This document shows positions 1 through 9,740 of a DNA stretch of 64,000 nt, piece by piece. The DNA comes from Paracoccus everestensis (lineage in GTDB: Bacteria > Pseudomonadota > Alphaproteobacteria > Rhodobacterales > Rhodobacteraceae): assembly GCF_021491915.1 (NCBI RefSeq), contig NZ_CP090836.1, forward strand, positions 1,908,501-1,972,500, written 5' to 3'. The position numbers were made by a program, and so were the translations under genes. The notes under the pieces were generated by a model. That model was given only the letters and a program-made list of their open reading frames with translations, made no database searches and had not been told where the DNA came from. Each line of letters begins with the position of its first letter. The stretch's first letter is position 1.

Positions 1-998
1 ACATGGCCCTGACCGGGCAAAGGGCGGCAGAGGAACTGGACGGGCTGATGCGGGGCCGCGCGAACTTCAAGGCGTTCCGGCAGCTGGATTTCCTGATCCC
101 GATCGCCTGGCAATCGACCATGGGCCAGCCGGCGGCCGGGCTTTACGACTTCGTGGCGGAACTTGACGCCCGAGGCGTCTGCGCGTCGTTCTTCATGGGC
201 TTTCCGGCTGCGGATTTCGTGGATTGCCGCCCCTCGGTCCTGGCCTATGCGGAAAGCCAGGAACAGGCGGACGCCGCCGCGGACCGGATCGCCCAGGCCG
301 TCCGCGACGCCGAACCGGCCTTCCAGGGTCGCTTCTTCCTGCCTGACGACGGTGTGGCCGAGGCGCAGCGCCTTGCCTCCACTGCCACGCGCCCCGTCGT
401 CATCGCCGACACCCAGGACAACCCCGGCGCAGGGGGCGATTCCGACACGACGGGGATGTTGCGGGCGCTGATCCAGGCGGATGCCCAACAGGCGGCCATC
501 GGGCTGATCACCGATCCCGGGGCTGCGGCCGCAGCTCATGCGGCGGGCTTAGGGGCGCAGATCGATCTGTCCCTCGGCGGCAAGTCGGGGGTCAAAGGTG
601 ACGCCCCCTATGCCGCCACCTTCGAGGTAGAAGCCCTGTCCGACGGCCGCTGCCATGCGACGGGCGCTTATTATGGCGGCGCGCATCTGCAGCTTGGCCC
701 CTCGGCCTGCCTGCGCATCGGCGGCGTCCGCGTGGCCGTGGCATCCGAAAAGGCCCAGATGGCCGACCGGGAGATGTTCCGATTTCTGGGGATCGAGCCC
801 GAGGCCCAGGCCATCCTGGTGGTGAAAAGCTCGAACCACTTCCGCGCCGATTTCGCGCCCATCGCCGAAGCCATCCTGACCTGCGCCGCGCCCGGCCCCA
901 TGCCCATCAGCCCCGCCGGCCTGCCCTTCCGCCACCTGCATGCCGGCATCAGGCTGGAGCCAGGCGGCCCGCCCTTCATCCCACCCGCCCAAGGCTGA
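1..998 (+). CDS. MlrC-family (M81) metallopeptidase, 3' part only
   Basis: C-terminal ~331 residues of a protein resembling MlrC/M81 family metallopeptidases, the family named after the microcystin-degradation enzyme MlrC. Family members are about 490 residues, and the visible sequence begins in mid-protein, so the gene starts left of the window. The segment reading FRQLDFLIPIAWQSTMGQP followed by the conserved C-terminal domain (SLGGKSG, then KSSNHFRADFAPIA) fits the family. The stop at 996-998 lies 42 bases before a periplasmic binding-protein gene on the same strand. This suggests co-transcription with the peptide-type transporter and two M20 peptidases, and a role in cleaving an imported peptide-like substrate. 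The substrate is unknown. Confidence 0.8.
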   Translation, partial: MALTGQRAAEELDGLMRGRANFKAFRQLDFLIPIAWQSTMGQPAAGLYDFVAELDARGVCASFFMGFPAADFVDCRPSVLAYAESQEQADAAADRIAQAVRDAEPAFQGRFFLPDDGVAEAQRLASTATRPVVIADTQDNPGAGGDSDTTGMLRALIQADAQQAAIGLITDPGAAAAAHAAGLGAQIDLSLGGKSGVKGDAPYAATFEVEALSDGRCHATGAYYGGAHLQLGPSACLRIGGVRVAVASEKAQMADREMFRFLGIEPEAQAILVVKSSNHFRADFAPIAEAILTCAAPGPMPISPAGLPFRHLHAGIRLEPGGPPFIPPAQG

Positions 999-1040
999 CG
1001 CCAAGATCGGCCCGCGATATCGTTCAACAGAGAGGATCTC

Positions 1041-2606
1041 ATGTTCAACCGACTGACAGCCACGCTTCTGGCCTCAACCATGCTGACCGGCGCGGCCTGG
1101 GCCGAAACCACGGTCAAGGCCGTGATGCATTCCGGACTGCGCGTCCTCGACCCGGTCATCACCACGGCCCATATCACGCGCAACCACGCCTACATGATCT
1201 ATGACGTGCTGATCGCGCAGGACAGCCAATACCAGCCGCAGCCGCAGATGGCCGACTGGACCGTGTCCGACGACCAACTGACCTATACCTTCACCCTGCG
1301 CGACGGGTTGACCTTCCATGACAGCGCGCCCGTAACTGCCGCCGATGCAGTGGCCTCGTTGAAACGCTGGGGGCTGAAGGATGCGGGTGGCCAGGTCGTC
1401 ATGGACCGCACAGCCAGCCTGGAGGCGACGGATGACAAGATCATCACCTGGACCCTGACCGAACCCTTCGTGCCGATGCTGGACATCCTGTCCAAGCAGT
1501 CGGCGCTGCCGCCCTTCATCATGCCCGCCCGCGTGGCCGAAACCTCGGCCGATGAGGCGATCACGGATTACACCGGATCCGGCCCCTTCCGCTTTGTCGA
1601 GGCCGAGTTCCAGCCTGGCCTGACCGTCGTTTACGAGAAGTTCGACGAATATGTTCCGCGCGACGAACCTGCCGACTGGATGGCGGGCGGCAAGGTCGTC
1701 AACGTGGACCGGGTCGAATGGGTGAACATGCCCGACATCCAGACCGCCGTGAATGCGCTGTCGGGTGGAGAGATCGACTATATCGAGCAGATGCAGGTCG
1801 ATCTGCTGCCGCTGCTGGAAGGTGATCCGAACATCGTCGTGGAAAAGCGCGAACCGACCGGGATGCAGACGATGGTCCGGATGAACTTCCTCCATCCGCC
1901 TTTCGACAACCAGCAGATCCGCCAGACGGCGCTGAAGGCGATCCAGCAGGAACCCGTGCTGGCGGCGATGGTCGGCAATCCCGAATATTACCAGGTTTGC
2001 GGCGCCATCATGGGCTGCGGCACCCCCTTGGGCAGCGAGGTCGGCACCGAAACGCTGACGGCGGGCGGCGGGGTCGAAGAGGCCAAGGCGCTGCTGCAGG
2101 AAGCGGGCTATGACAATACGCCGGTCGTGCTGATGGCCCCCACCGACATGGTGGCCCTGGCCACGCAGCCGGTCGTGGTGTCCCAGGCCCTGCGCGAGGC
2201 GGGGTTCAACGTCGAACTGCAACCGATGGACTGGCAGACCCTGGTCACGCGCCGCGCCAGCCAGTCGGCCCCGGCGGAAGGCGGGTGGAACATCTTCATC
2301 ACCAACTGGATGGTGCCGGAAATCTCGAACCCGATATCGAACCCGATGCTGAACGGGCGCGGCAATGATGCCTGGTTCGGCTGGCCCACCGACGAGAAGG
2401 TCGAGGAACTGAAGGAGAAGTTCATCGACGCGGCCGATGCCGAAGCCCAGAAGACCGTGGCCGAGGAAATCCAGGCCCATGCGATCGACAACGGCCTGTT
2501 GATCCCGCTGGGCCAGTACACCCTGCCCCAGGCACGCCGCGCCGGGATCACCGAGATGATCAACTCGCCCGTGCCGGTGTTCTGGAACCTTCAGAAGGCC
2601 GAGTGA
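1041..2606 (+). CDS. ABC transporter substrate-binding protein, family 5 (DppA/OppA type)
   Basis: 521-residue periplasmic binding protein. It starts with a Sec signal peptide (MFNRLTATLLASTMLTGAAWA, cut near residue 22) and has the SBP_bac_5 fold typical of dipeptide, oligopeptide and glutathione transporters: an early domain with YTFTLRDGLTFHD, a central domain and a return to the first lobe. The start is supported by GAGAGGATCTC just upstream. It is the first gene of a DppABC(DF) set and follows an MlrC-like gene closely. By analogy it captures a peptide or N-acylated amino acid in the periplasm and delivers it to the two permeases downstream. The ligand cannot be read from sequence. Confidence 0.92.
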   Translation: MFNRLTATLLASTMLTGAAWAETTVKAVMHSGLRVLDPVITTAHITRNHAYMIYDVLIAQDSQYQPQPQMADWTVSDDQLTYTFTLRDGLTFHDSAPVTAADAVASLKRWGLKDAGGQVVMDRTASLEATDDKIITWTLTEPFVPMLDILSKQSALPPFIMPARVAETSADEAITDYTGSGPFRFVEAEFQPGLTVVYEKFDEYVPRDEPADWMAGGKVVNVDRVEWVNMPDIQTAVNALSGGEIDYIEQMQVDLLPLLEGDPNIVVEKREPTGMQTMVRMNFLHPPFDNQQIRQTALKAIQQEPVLAAMVGNPEYYQVCGAIMGCGTPLGSEVGTETLTAGGGVEEAKALLQEAGYDNTPVVLMAPTDMVALATQPVVVSQALREAGFNVELQPMDWQTLVTRRASQSAPAEGGWNIFITNWMVPEISNPISNPMLNGRGNDAWFGWPTDEKVEELKEKFIDAADAEAQKTVAEEIQAHAIDNGLLIPLGQYTLPQARRAGITEMINSPVPVFWNLQKAE

Positions 2607-2669
2607 TCGCCTGTGGGGGCGGTGCCACGGCGCCGCCCCTGACCTGCCCGTCCGATCCGAGGAAACCTG

Positions 2670-3611
2670 ATGCTGGGTTACATCCTGCGGCGCATCCTTG
2701 CCGTCATTCCGGTGATGCTGCTGGTCGCCGTTTTCGTCTTTCTGCTGCTGCGCCTGACGCCGGGCGACCCGGCCGCGATCATCGCGGGCGACATGGCGAC
2801 CCCCGCGCAGCTTGAACGCATCCGCGAGGCGATGGGCCTGAACCAGCCTCTGCACATCCAGTTCGTCACCTGGGTCGGGCGGCTTCTGCAGGGGGACCTG
2901 GGCGTCTCGCTGATCTCGAACACGCCGGTGTCGGCCATGATCGCGGACCGGATCGGCCCGACCTTTGCCATCGCGATCCTGACCATCCTGATGTCGGTGG
3001 CCATGGCCGTGCCGATGGGGGTGCTGGCCGCCTGGAAGCATCGCAGCGCCGCCGATTATGCCGTCATGACCTTTTCGGTCCTGGGCTTTTCGGTCCCGGT
3101 CTTCGTGATCGGCTATATTTTCATACTGATCTTCTCGCTCAAGCTGGGCTGGTTCCCGGTCCAGGGCTATACGCCGATCGGCAGCGGCCTGGGCGCGTTC
3201 CTGTCCAACGCCTTCCTGCCCGCGCTGACGCTGAGCACCATCTATATCGCGCTGATCGCGCGCATGACGCGGGCCAATATGCTGGAGGTGCTGGGCGAGG
3301 ATTACATCCGCACCGCCCGCGCCAAGGGCGCGCCCGAACGCACCGTCCTGTTCCGCCACGCGCTGAAAAATGCCGCCGTGCCGATCCTGACGGTGATCGG
3401 ATCGGGATTTGCGCTGCTGATCGGGGGCGTGGTGGTGACGGAAACCGTGTTCAACATCCCGGGCATCGGGCGGCTGACGGTCGATGCAATCCTGGCTCGC
3501 GACTATCCGGTGATCCAGGCCATGATCCTGCTGACCAGCTTTCTGTATGTGCTGGTGAACCTGCTGATCGACCTCAGCTACAGTTTCTTTGACCCGAGGA
3601 TTCGTTACTGA
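2670..3611 (+). CDS. ABC transporter permease (DppB type)
   Basis: 313-residue inner-membrane permease of the BPD_transp_1 family. The N-terminus MLGYILRRILAVIPVMLLVA is the characteristic DppB/OppB first membrane segment, followed by the LRLTPGDPA motif. The EAA loop that docks the ATPase is visible as EDYIRTARAKGAPERTVLFR. About six membrane segments. A GAGGAAACC ribosome site precedes the ATG. The stop codon overlaps the start of the next permease by one base (3611), so the two are translationally coupled. It pairs with the DppC-like subunit to form the translocation pore. Confidence 0.93.
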   Translation: MLGYILRRILAVIPVMLLVAVFVFLLLRLTPGDPAAIIAGDMATPAQLERIREAMGLNQPLHIQFVTWVGRLLQGDLGVSLISNTPVSAMIADRIGPTFAIAILTILMSVAMAVPMGVLAAWKHRSAADYAVMTFSVLGFSVPVFVIGYIFILIFSLKLGWFPVQGYTPIGSGLGAFLSNAFLPALTLSTIYIALIARMTRANMLEVLGEDYIRTARAKGAPERTVLFRHALKNAAVPILTVIGSGFALLIGGVVVTETVFNIPGIGRLTVDAILARDYPVIQAMILLTSFLYVLVNLLIDLSYSFFDPRIRY

Positions 3612-4486
3612 TGTCCCCCATTCCGCCGCCGACCTCTGCCATGCAGCCGGTCCTTCGCGCGCTGCGGCTGCCGCAGTTCGGGTGGGGCAGCAAGATCGCC
3701 GCTGTGGTGCTGGCCGTCATCGTGGTGCTGACGCTGCTGGCGCAGTGGATCGCGCCGCATGATCCGCTGGCGATGAACCCGATGGTGCGCCTGAAAGGCC
3801 CGATCGAGGGACACCCGCTTGGCACCGACAATTTCGGCCGCGACATCTTCAGCCGGGTGCTGATCGGGGGCCAGTTGTCCCTGATCATCGGTCTTGCCAC
3901 CGCCGTCGTGTCGGTCCTGCTGGGGCTGGTGATTGGCATGGTCGCGGGATTCTTCCGCACCGCCGATGCGATCATCATGCGGATGATGGACGCGCTGATG
4001 GCGATCCCGTCGATCCTGCTGGCCATCGCACTGGTGGCGCTGAACGGTCCATCCGTGGGGTCGGTCATCGCCGCAATCACCATCCCGGAAATCCCGCGCG
4101 TCGTCCGGCTGGTCCGCGCGGTCGTTCTGGCCGCGCGCGAGGAACCCTATGTCGAGGCCGCAATCGCCCTTGGCACGTCCATGCCGAAAATCCTGGTCCG
4201 GCATCTGGTCCCGAACACGCTGGCGCCCCTGATCGTGCAGGGTACCTATATCCTGGCATCCGCCATCCTGACCGAGGCGATCCTGTCCTTTCTGGGCGCG
4301 GGCGTCAGCACCGAAACCCCCACCTGGGGCAACATCATGGCCGAGGGGCGGATGTTCTTTCGCATCAAGCCGGAACTGATCCTTTATCCCGGCCTCGCGC
4401 TGTCGCTGTGCATCCTGTCGATCAACCTGCTGGGCGATGCCGCGCGCGACATGCTGGACCCGCGACTGAAGAAACGAGCGGGGTAA
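3611..4486 (+). CDS. ABC transporter permease (DppC type)
   Basis: 291-residue inner-membrane permease of the DppC/OppC type. After a cytoplasmic N-terminus and first membrane segment it has the family motif HPLGTDNFGRDIFSRVLIGG (about residues 74-93), and later an EAA loop around EEPYVEAAIALGTSMPKIL. Its ATG overlaps the terminal A of the dppB-like stop codon, and the fused ATPase gene starts six bases after its own stop. Length and architecture are normal for the family. It forms the heterodimeric pore with the preceding gene product. Confidence 0.93.
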   Translation: MSPIPPPTSAMQPVLRALRLPQFGWGSKIAAVVLAVIVVLTLLAQWIAPHDPLAMNPMVRLKGPIEGHPLGTDNFGRDIFSRVLIGGQLSLIIGLATAVVSVLLGLVIGMVAGFFRTADAIIMRMMDALMAIPSILLAIALVALNGPSVGSVIAAITIPEIPRVVRLVRAVVLAAREEPYVEAAIALGTSMPKILVRHLVPNTLAPLIVQGTYILASAILTEAILSFLGAGVSTETPTWGNIMAEGRMFFRIKPELILYPGLALSLCILSINLLGDAARDMLDPRLKKRAG

Positions 4487-4491
4487 GGCCG

Positions 4492-6165
4492 ATGCTGTTC
4501 AAGACACGCAACTTCGACGCGGCGCCCGTCGCCCTGGAAGCCCGCAACCTGACTGTCAGCCTGCCGGATACGCCGGGCAACCCCCAGGTCCTCAAGGGCA
4601 TCGATGTGACGATCCGGCAGGGTGAAACTGTCTGCCTGGTGGGCGAATCCGGATCGGGCAAGTCGGTGACCTCGCTGGCGATCATGGGCCTTCTGCCCGA
4701 AGCGCTGAAGGTCGCAACGGGCACGATCGCGCTGGAGGGCCGCGACCTGCTGCCGCTGAGCCAGGCGCAGATGCGCCAGCTTCGCGCCGCCCGCGTCGCC
4801 ATGATCTTTCAGGAACCGATGACGGCGCTGAACCCGGTCCTGCGGGTCGGCGACCAGATCATGGAGGTGATGGAGCTTCACACCAACCTGCCGGTGGCCG
4901 AACGCCGCGCTCGCGCCCGCGCGATCATGGAACAGGTGCATCTGCCCGACGTGGACCGCATCTTCCGGTCCTATCCACACCAGCTTTCGGGCGGGCAGCG
5001 CCAGCGGATCATGATCGCCATGGCCCTTGTGCTGGAACCCGTGCTGCTGATCGCGGACGAACCCACCACGGCCCTGGACGTGACCACGCAAAAACAGATC
5101 CTGCTGCTGATCGACGAATTGCAGCAAAAGCACGGCACGGCGGTGCTGTTCATCACCCATGACATGGGCGTCGTGGCCGAGATCGCGGACACGGTCTATG
5201 TGATGAAGCACGGCGAGATCGTCGAACATGGCGCCGTCGAGGCTCTGCTGCGCCATCCCCAGGCCGATTACACCCGCAAGCTGCTGTCGGCGGTGCCCAG
5301 CCTGTCGCCCCGCCCCGCGCGCGCCCTGTCTGATGACGCCGTGCTGCGGGTCGATGCGCTGAACAAGGTCTATGGCGGCGGCGGCATCCTGAAGAAGCTG
5401 CCGCAAGCCCATGCCGCGAAGGACGTCGCCTTTACCCTGACGCGCGGGCGCACCCTTGGGATCGTCGGCGAATCCGGGTCGGGCAAGTCCACGGTCGCGC
5501 GCTGCATCATGCGGCTGATCGACCCGACCTCGGGGCGGATTATGCTGGACGGCACCGACATCGCGAACCTGTCGCGCGGCGCGCTGCGCCCGCACCGGCA
5601 AAAGCTGCAGGTTGTGTTCCAGGATCCGATGCGGTCGCTGAACCCCCGGTGGACCATCGCCGAAAGCCTGATCGAAGGCCCGCTGAACTATGGCACGCCG
5701 CGCCGCGAGGCCCTGGCCGAGGCCGCGCGCCTGATGCGCGTCGTGGGCCTGCCCGAGGATGCCTTGGCGCGCTATCCCCACCAGTTCTCCGGCGGGCAGC
5801 GCCAGCGGATCGCCATCGCGCGGGCCGTGATGATGCGCCCCGACGTGCTGGTCGCGGACGAGGCGGTGTCGGCGCTGGATGTATCCGTGCAGGCACAGGT
5901 GCTGGATCTGCTGGACCAGTTGCAGCGCGACCTGGGCATCGGCATCGTCTTCATCACCCATGACCTGCGGGTTGCCGCCCAGATCTGCGACGAGGTGATC
6001 GTGATGCAGCGCGGCGTCGTTGTCGAACACGGCCCCGCCGCCGAAGTGCTGGCCGCGCCCGCCCATGCCTATACCCGCGCCCTGATCGATGCCGCCCCCG
6101 GCCGATCCTGGGATTTCCACAATTTCCGCGAGATGCCGAAGGTGAACCATGCCCAACCTGCCTGA
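4492..6165 (+). CDS. Dipeptide-type ABC transporter ATPase, DppD-DppF fusion
   Basis: 557-residue protein with two complete ABC ATPase domains in one chain. The first (about residues 10-265) has GESGSGKS as Walker A, LSGGQRQRI as signature and LLIADEPTTALD as Walker B. The second (about 285-545) repeats these as GESGSGKS, FSGGQRQRI and VLVADEAVSALD. Each resembles DppD and DppF respectively, so one polypeptide replaces the usual two subunits, a known variant (as in GsiA/YejF). I chose the ATG at 4492, six bases after the permease stop, over an upstream in-frame ATG at 4408 that lies inside the permease gene. Its 3' end overlaps the next gene by 17 bases. Confidence 0.93.
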   Translation: MLFKTRNFDAAPVALEARNLTVSLPDTPGNPQVLKGIDVTIRQGETVCLVGESGSGKSVTSLAIMGLLPEALKVATGTIALEGRDLLPLSQAQMRQLRAARVAMIFQEPMTALNPVLRVGDQIMEVMELHTNLPVAERRARARAIMEQVHLPDVDRIFRSYPHQLSGGQRQRIMIAMALVLEPVLLIADEPTTALDVTTQKQILLLIDELQQKHGTAVLFITHDMGVVAEIADTVYVMKHGEIVEHGAVEALLRHPQADYTRKLLSAVPSLSPRPARALSDDAVLRVDALNKVYGGGGILKKLPQAHAAKDVAFTLTRGRTLGIVGESGSGKSTVARCIMRLIDPTSGRIMLDGTDIANLSRGALRPHRQKLQVVFQDPMRSLNPRWTIAESLIEGPLNYGTPRREALAEAARLMRVVGLPEDALARYPHQFSGGQRQRIAIARAVMMRPDVLVADEAVSALDVSVQAQVLDLLDQLQRDLGIGIVFITHDLRVAAQICDEVIVMQRGVVVEHGPAAEVLAAPAHAYTRALIDAAPGRSWDFHNFREMPKVNHAQPA

Positions 6166-7324
6166 AATCGACGCCGCTGCCCCGGACCTGAAAGCGGTCT
6201 TCCGCGACCTGCACGCCAATCCCGAAATCGGGTTCGAGGAAGTGCGCACTGCGGGCGTCGTTGCGGCCAAGCTGCGCGAATACGGCCTGGACGAGGTGCA
6301 TGAAGGCATCGGCAGGACGGGCGTCGTGGGGCTGTTGCGCGGGCGCGGCCAGGGCAACCGCCGCGTGGGCCTGCGCGCGGACATGGACGCCCTGCCGATC
6401 CAGGAAGCCAGCGGCCTGGACTATGCCTCGCGCAATGCAGGCCGGATGCACGCCTGCGGCCATGACGGCCACACGACGATGCTGCTGGGCGCCGCGAAAT
6501 ACCTGGCCGCCAGCCGCAATTTCGACGGCACCGCCGTGTTCATCTTCCAGCCGGCAGAGGAAGGCTTGGGCGGCGCGCGCGGCATGATTGCGGACGGGTT
6601 GTTCCAGCGTTTCCCGGTGGACGAGGTCTACGGAATGCACAATCAGCCCAACGGCAAGCCGGGCCAGGCCACGATCTGCAGGGGGGCGGCCATGGCGGGC
6701 GCGTCCTTCTTTGACATCGCCGTCAGCGGCAAGGGCAGCCACGCCGCCATGCCGCAGCAGTCGCGCGACGCCCTTGTGGTGGCCTCGAGCCTGGTCGGCC
6801 AGTTCCAGACCATCCTGGGCCGCAACGTCGATCCCCTGGACAAGGCCGTCCTGTCCGTGACCCAGATTCACGCGGGCAGCGCCTATAATGTCGTGCCGGA
6901 AACGGCCACGCTGGCCGGAACGATCCGCTTCTTCCGGCCTGAGGTGCGCGACCTGATGCAGGCCCGGATGCGCGACATCTGCGAGGGCATGGGCAAGGCC
7001 CATGGTGTCACCGTGACCGTGGATTTCCGCGAGATCTTCGACGTGCTGCTGAACGATCCCGACCTGACGGATGCCTGGGCGCAGGCCGCAGCCGATGTCG
7101 TGGGCGAACAGCAGGTCGATACCGACAGCGCGCCTTTTACCGGGTCCGAGGATTTCGCCGATATGCTGCACCAGGTTCCCGGCGCCTATGGCAACCTGGG
7201 CCACGCGGGCACGGTGCCGCTGCACAATCCGGGCTTCGTTCTGGATCCCGGTATCCTGCCGGTGGGCGCCTCGATCTATGCCCGGCTGATCGAACGCCGC
7301 CTGCCGCTGGGGAACGCCGCATGA
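6149..7324 (+). CDS. M20 family amidohydrolase (hippurate-hydrolase-like)
   Basis: 391-residue zinc-dependent amidohydrolase of the M20D group (hippuricase, IAA-amino-acid hydrolase). Metal and catalytic motifs are in order: RADMDALPIQE, HACGHDGHTTMLLG, QPAEEGLGGARGM, a MHNQPNG variant of the usual MHNWP, and GSEDFADML near the end. These enzymes remove the acyl group from N-acyl amino acids in the cytoplasm. The gene begins inside the ATPase gene and its stop overlaps the next M20 gene by four bases, so it belongs to the transporter operon. The imported compound may therefore be N-acylated; the true substrate is unknown. Confidence 0.9.
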   Translation: MPNLPEIDAAAPDLKAVFRDLHANPEIGFEEVRTAGVVAAKLREYGLDEVHEGIGRTGVVGLLRGRGQGNRRVGLRADMDALPIQEASGLDYASRNAGRMHACGHDGHTTMLLGAAKYLAASRNFDGTAVFIFQPAEEGLGGARGMIADGLFQRFPVDEVYGMHNQPNGKPGQATICRGAAMAGASFFDIAVSGKGSHAAMPQQSRDALVVASSLVGQFQTILGRNVDPLDKAVLSVTQIHAGSAYNVVPETATLAGTIRFFRPEVRDLMQARMRDICEGMGKAHGVTVTVDFREIFDVLLNDPDLTDAWAQAAADVVGEQQVDTDSAPFTGSEDFADMLHQVPGAYGNLGHAGTVPLHNPGFVLDPGILPVGASIYARLIERRLPLGNAA

Positions 7325-8451
7325 ACGCGCTGAACCTGCCCTTCGACGCCGACGAAATGCTGGAAGGCCTGCGGCCCTGGGTGGAATGCGAAAGCCCCAC
7401 CTGGGACGCGGTCGCCGTCAGCCGGATGATGGATCTGGCCGCACGCGACCTTGCAGCCATCGGCGCCACGGTCGAGACGATCCCCGGCACCAAGGGCTTC
7501 GGCACGTCGATCCGCGCGACCTTTCCCCATCCCGACCAGGGCAAGCCGGGCATCCTCGTGTCCGGCCACATGGATACCGTCCATCCCATCGGCACGCTGG
7601 ACGCCCTGCCCTTCCGGCGCGAGGGCGGCTTGGCCTATGGTCCCGGCATCATGGACATGAAGGGCGGCAACTATGTCTTCCTGGAAGCCATGCGCCAGAT
7701 CCGCAAGGCCGGCCTGACCACGCCGCTGCCGGTCACCTTCCTGTTCACCCCGGACGAGGAGGTCGGCACCCCCGCCACCCGTGGGTTGATCGAGGATGCG
7801 GCGCGGGGTCAGCGCGCGGTGCTGGTGCCGGAACCCGCATCCCCCGACGGTGGCGCGGTCACCGGCCGCTATGCCATCGCGCGCTTCGACCTGCTGACGC
7901 AGGGCCGCCCCAGCCATGCAGGTTGGGCGCTGAAAGACGGCCGTTCCGCAATTGCGGCCATGGCGCGGCGCGTCTTGCAGATCGAGGCGATGACGACCGA
8001 CGATTGCACCTTCTCGGTCGGCGTGATCCATGCCGGGCAGTGGGTCAATTGCGTGTCATCGTCCTGCCGGGCCGAGGTTCTGAGCATGGCCAAGACGCAA
8101 GAGGATCTGGACCGTGGCGTGGCTGCCATGCTTGCCCTTCAGGGAGAGGAGGAGGGGGTCGAATTCATCGTGACCCGCGGCGTCACCCGCCCCGTGTGGG
8201 AGCCGCAGCCGGGCACGATGGCGCTCTATGACCTGGCGCGTCAGGTGTCGTCCCGGATCGGCTTCGATCTTGCCGCAGGCAGTGCCGGCGGCGGCTCGGA
8301 CGGGAACTTCACGGGCGCCATGGGCGTGCCCACGCTGGACTCGATCGGCGTTCGCGGCAAAGGGCTGCACACCCTGAACGAGCATATCGAGATCGCGAGC
8401 TTGCCGGAACGCGCAAGACTGGCGGCAGGACTGCTGACCCAGATTGCCTGA
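7321..8451 (+). CDS. M20 family peptidase (CPG2/ArgE-like)
   Basis: 376-residue M20A-type zinc peptidase resembling glutamate carboxypeptidase (CPG2). Visible motifs are VSGHMDTVHPIG, GPGIMDMKGG, FTPDEEVGTPATRG with the general-base glutamate, EPASPDGG, and a C-terminal GKGLHTLNEH carrying the last metal histidine. The ATG overlaps the stop of the preceding M20 gene (four-base overlap). It is the last gene of the + strand block and faces the CoA-transferase gene, whose stop is about 105 bases away. Two different M20 enzymes behind one transporter suggest stepwise hydrolysis of one imported conjugate. Confidence 0.9.
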   Translation: MNALNLPFDADEMLEGLRPWVECESPTWDAVAVSRMMDLAARDLAAIGATVETIPGTKGFGTSIRATFPHPDQGKPGILVSGHMDTVHPIGTLDALPFRREGGLAYGPGIMDMKGGNYVFLEAMRQIRKAGLTTPLPVTFLFTPDEEVGTPATRGLIEDAARGQRAVLVPEPASPDGGAVTGRYAIARFDLLTQGRPSHAGWALKDGRSAIAAMARRVLQIEAMTTDDCTFSVGVIHAGQWVNCVSSSCRAEVLSMAKTQEDLDRGVAAMLALQGEEEGVEFIVTRGVTRPVWEPQPGTMALYDLARQVSSRIGFDLAAGSAGGGSDGNFTGAMGVPTLDSIGVRGKGLHTLNEHIEIASLPERARLAAGLLTQIA

Positions 8452-8558
8452 AAGACTCCGGCTGGCTGAGGTCGGTCACCTGGACATCCTATCCGGCGAG
8501 GGCATGGGCAATACCGTCGCCCACCTGCCCGCCAGGGTGATCCCAACCGTTTTAACCG

Positions 8559-9740
8559 TCATTGCCCGGGATCCTTTCCGAACCCCCATTCCCCTTCCCC
8601 AAGCGCGGGGGCTGCGCGACTGTGATCGAGGGTGTTTCGGCCAAAGCGGATAGGCGTGCGCAGGCCCGGGATGCCTTCGGGCGCGATCTGCAAGCCCCGG
8701 GCGGCGATCTGGGCTTCCGATAGCGCCTCGGCCACGTCGTTGACCGGGCCTGCGGGAACGCCTGCCGTTTCCATCGCGGCGATCAGGCTGGCGCGGGTCT
8801 GCCGGGCGGTGGCGGCAGCCAGCACCGGCACCAGCCTGTCGCGATGGGCCACGCGGGCGGGGTTGGTGGCAAAGTCAGGATCGGCGGGCAAATCGGGCAG
8901 ATCCAGCACGCGGCACAGCGCCGCGAATTGCCGGTCATTGCCGCAGGCCACGATCAGGTGGCCGTCGGATGCCGGGAACAGTTGATAAGGCACGATATTG
9001 GGATGGGCATTGCCCAGCCGATGCGGCACTGTGCCGCCCAGCAGGAAGTTCGTGGCCTGGTTGGCCAGCACCGCCACCCCGCAATCCAAGAGCGACAGGT
9101 CCAGATGCTGCCCGCGACCGGACCGCTGCCGTTCCGCAAGCGCCGCCTGCACCGCGATCACCCCGTAAAGCCCGGTGAAGATGTCAATCCAGGCCACGCC
9201 GACCTTCTGCGGCTCTCCGTCAGGGGCACCGGTCAGGTCCATGATTCCCGACATTCCCTGGATCAGGAAGTCGTATCCCGGCTGGGTCGCGCGTGGCCCA
9301 TCCTGCCCGAAGCCCGTGATCGAGGCATAGACCAGCCCCGGATTGCGCACCGACAGCGTGTGGTAGTCCAGGCCGAAGCGGGCCAGCCCGCCGACCTTGA
9401 AGTTTTCCACTACCACATCGGCTTCGTCGATCAGCTCGCGCAGCCGGTTCAGGTCGCCCGCGTCGTTGAAGTCGCAGACCACGGAGGTCTTGCCCCGGTT
9501 CGCGGCGTGGAAATAGGCGGCAACCTTTTCCGTCGCCCCATCGCCGCGGGGCCGGTCGATGAACGGCGGGCCCCAGCGACGGGTGTCGTCGCCCTCGGGT
9601 GCCTCGACCTTGATGACCTCGGCGCCCAGATCTGCCAGAGTCTGGCCAATCCAGGGACCGGCCAGGATACGCGCCAGTTCGACGATCCGCAGGCCCTTCA
9701 GCGGTGCCTCAGCCAAAGGCCTGGATCCCTGTCTGCGCAC
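8559..9740 (-). CDS. CaiB/BaiF class III CoA-transferase, probably glutarate-specific
   Basis: 393-residue family III CoA-transferase. The core starts at [20 protein letters not shown], followed by [27 protein letters not shown] and the conserved [15 protein letters not shown], with the catalytic aspartate expected in the [17 protein letters not shown] region. It lies directly downstream of the glutaryl-CoA dehydrogenase gene on the same strand and overlaps its 3' end by 32 bases if the ATG at 9740 is used. This pairing, matched by the mammalian SUGCT/GCDH pair, suggests it activates glutarate to glutaryl-CoA with succinyl-CoA as donor. The role is inferred from context; the family assignment is firm. 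Confidence 0.85.
   Translation of the reverse strand: MRRQGSRPLAEAPLKGLRIVELARILAGPWIGQTLADLGAEVIKVEAPEGDDTRRWGPPFIDRPRGDGATEKVAAYFHAANRGKTSVVCDFNDAGDLNRLRELIDEADVVVENFKVGGLARFGLDYHTLSVRNPGLVYASITGFGQDGPRATQPGYDFLIQGMSGIMDLTGAPDGEPQKVGVAWIDIFTGLYGVIAVQAALAERQRSGRGQHLDLSLLDCGVAVLANQATNFLLGGTVPHRLGNAHPNIVPYQLFPASDGHLIVACGNDRQFAALCRVLDLPDLPADPDFATNPARVAHRDRLVPVLAAATARQTRASLIAAMETAGVPAGPVNDVAEALSEAQIAARGLQIAPEGIPGLRTPIRFGRNTLDHSRAAPALGEGEWGFGKDPGQ

Noticed and set aside
1074..3359. 761-codon minus-strand open frame
   Set aside because: Antisense to the binding protein and first permease; no recognisable domain.
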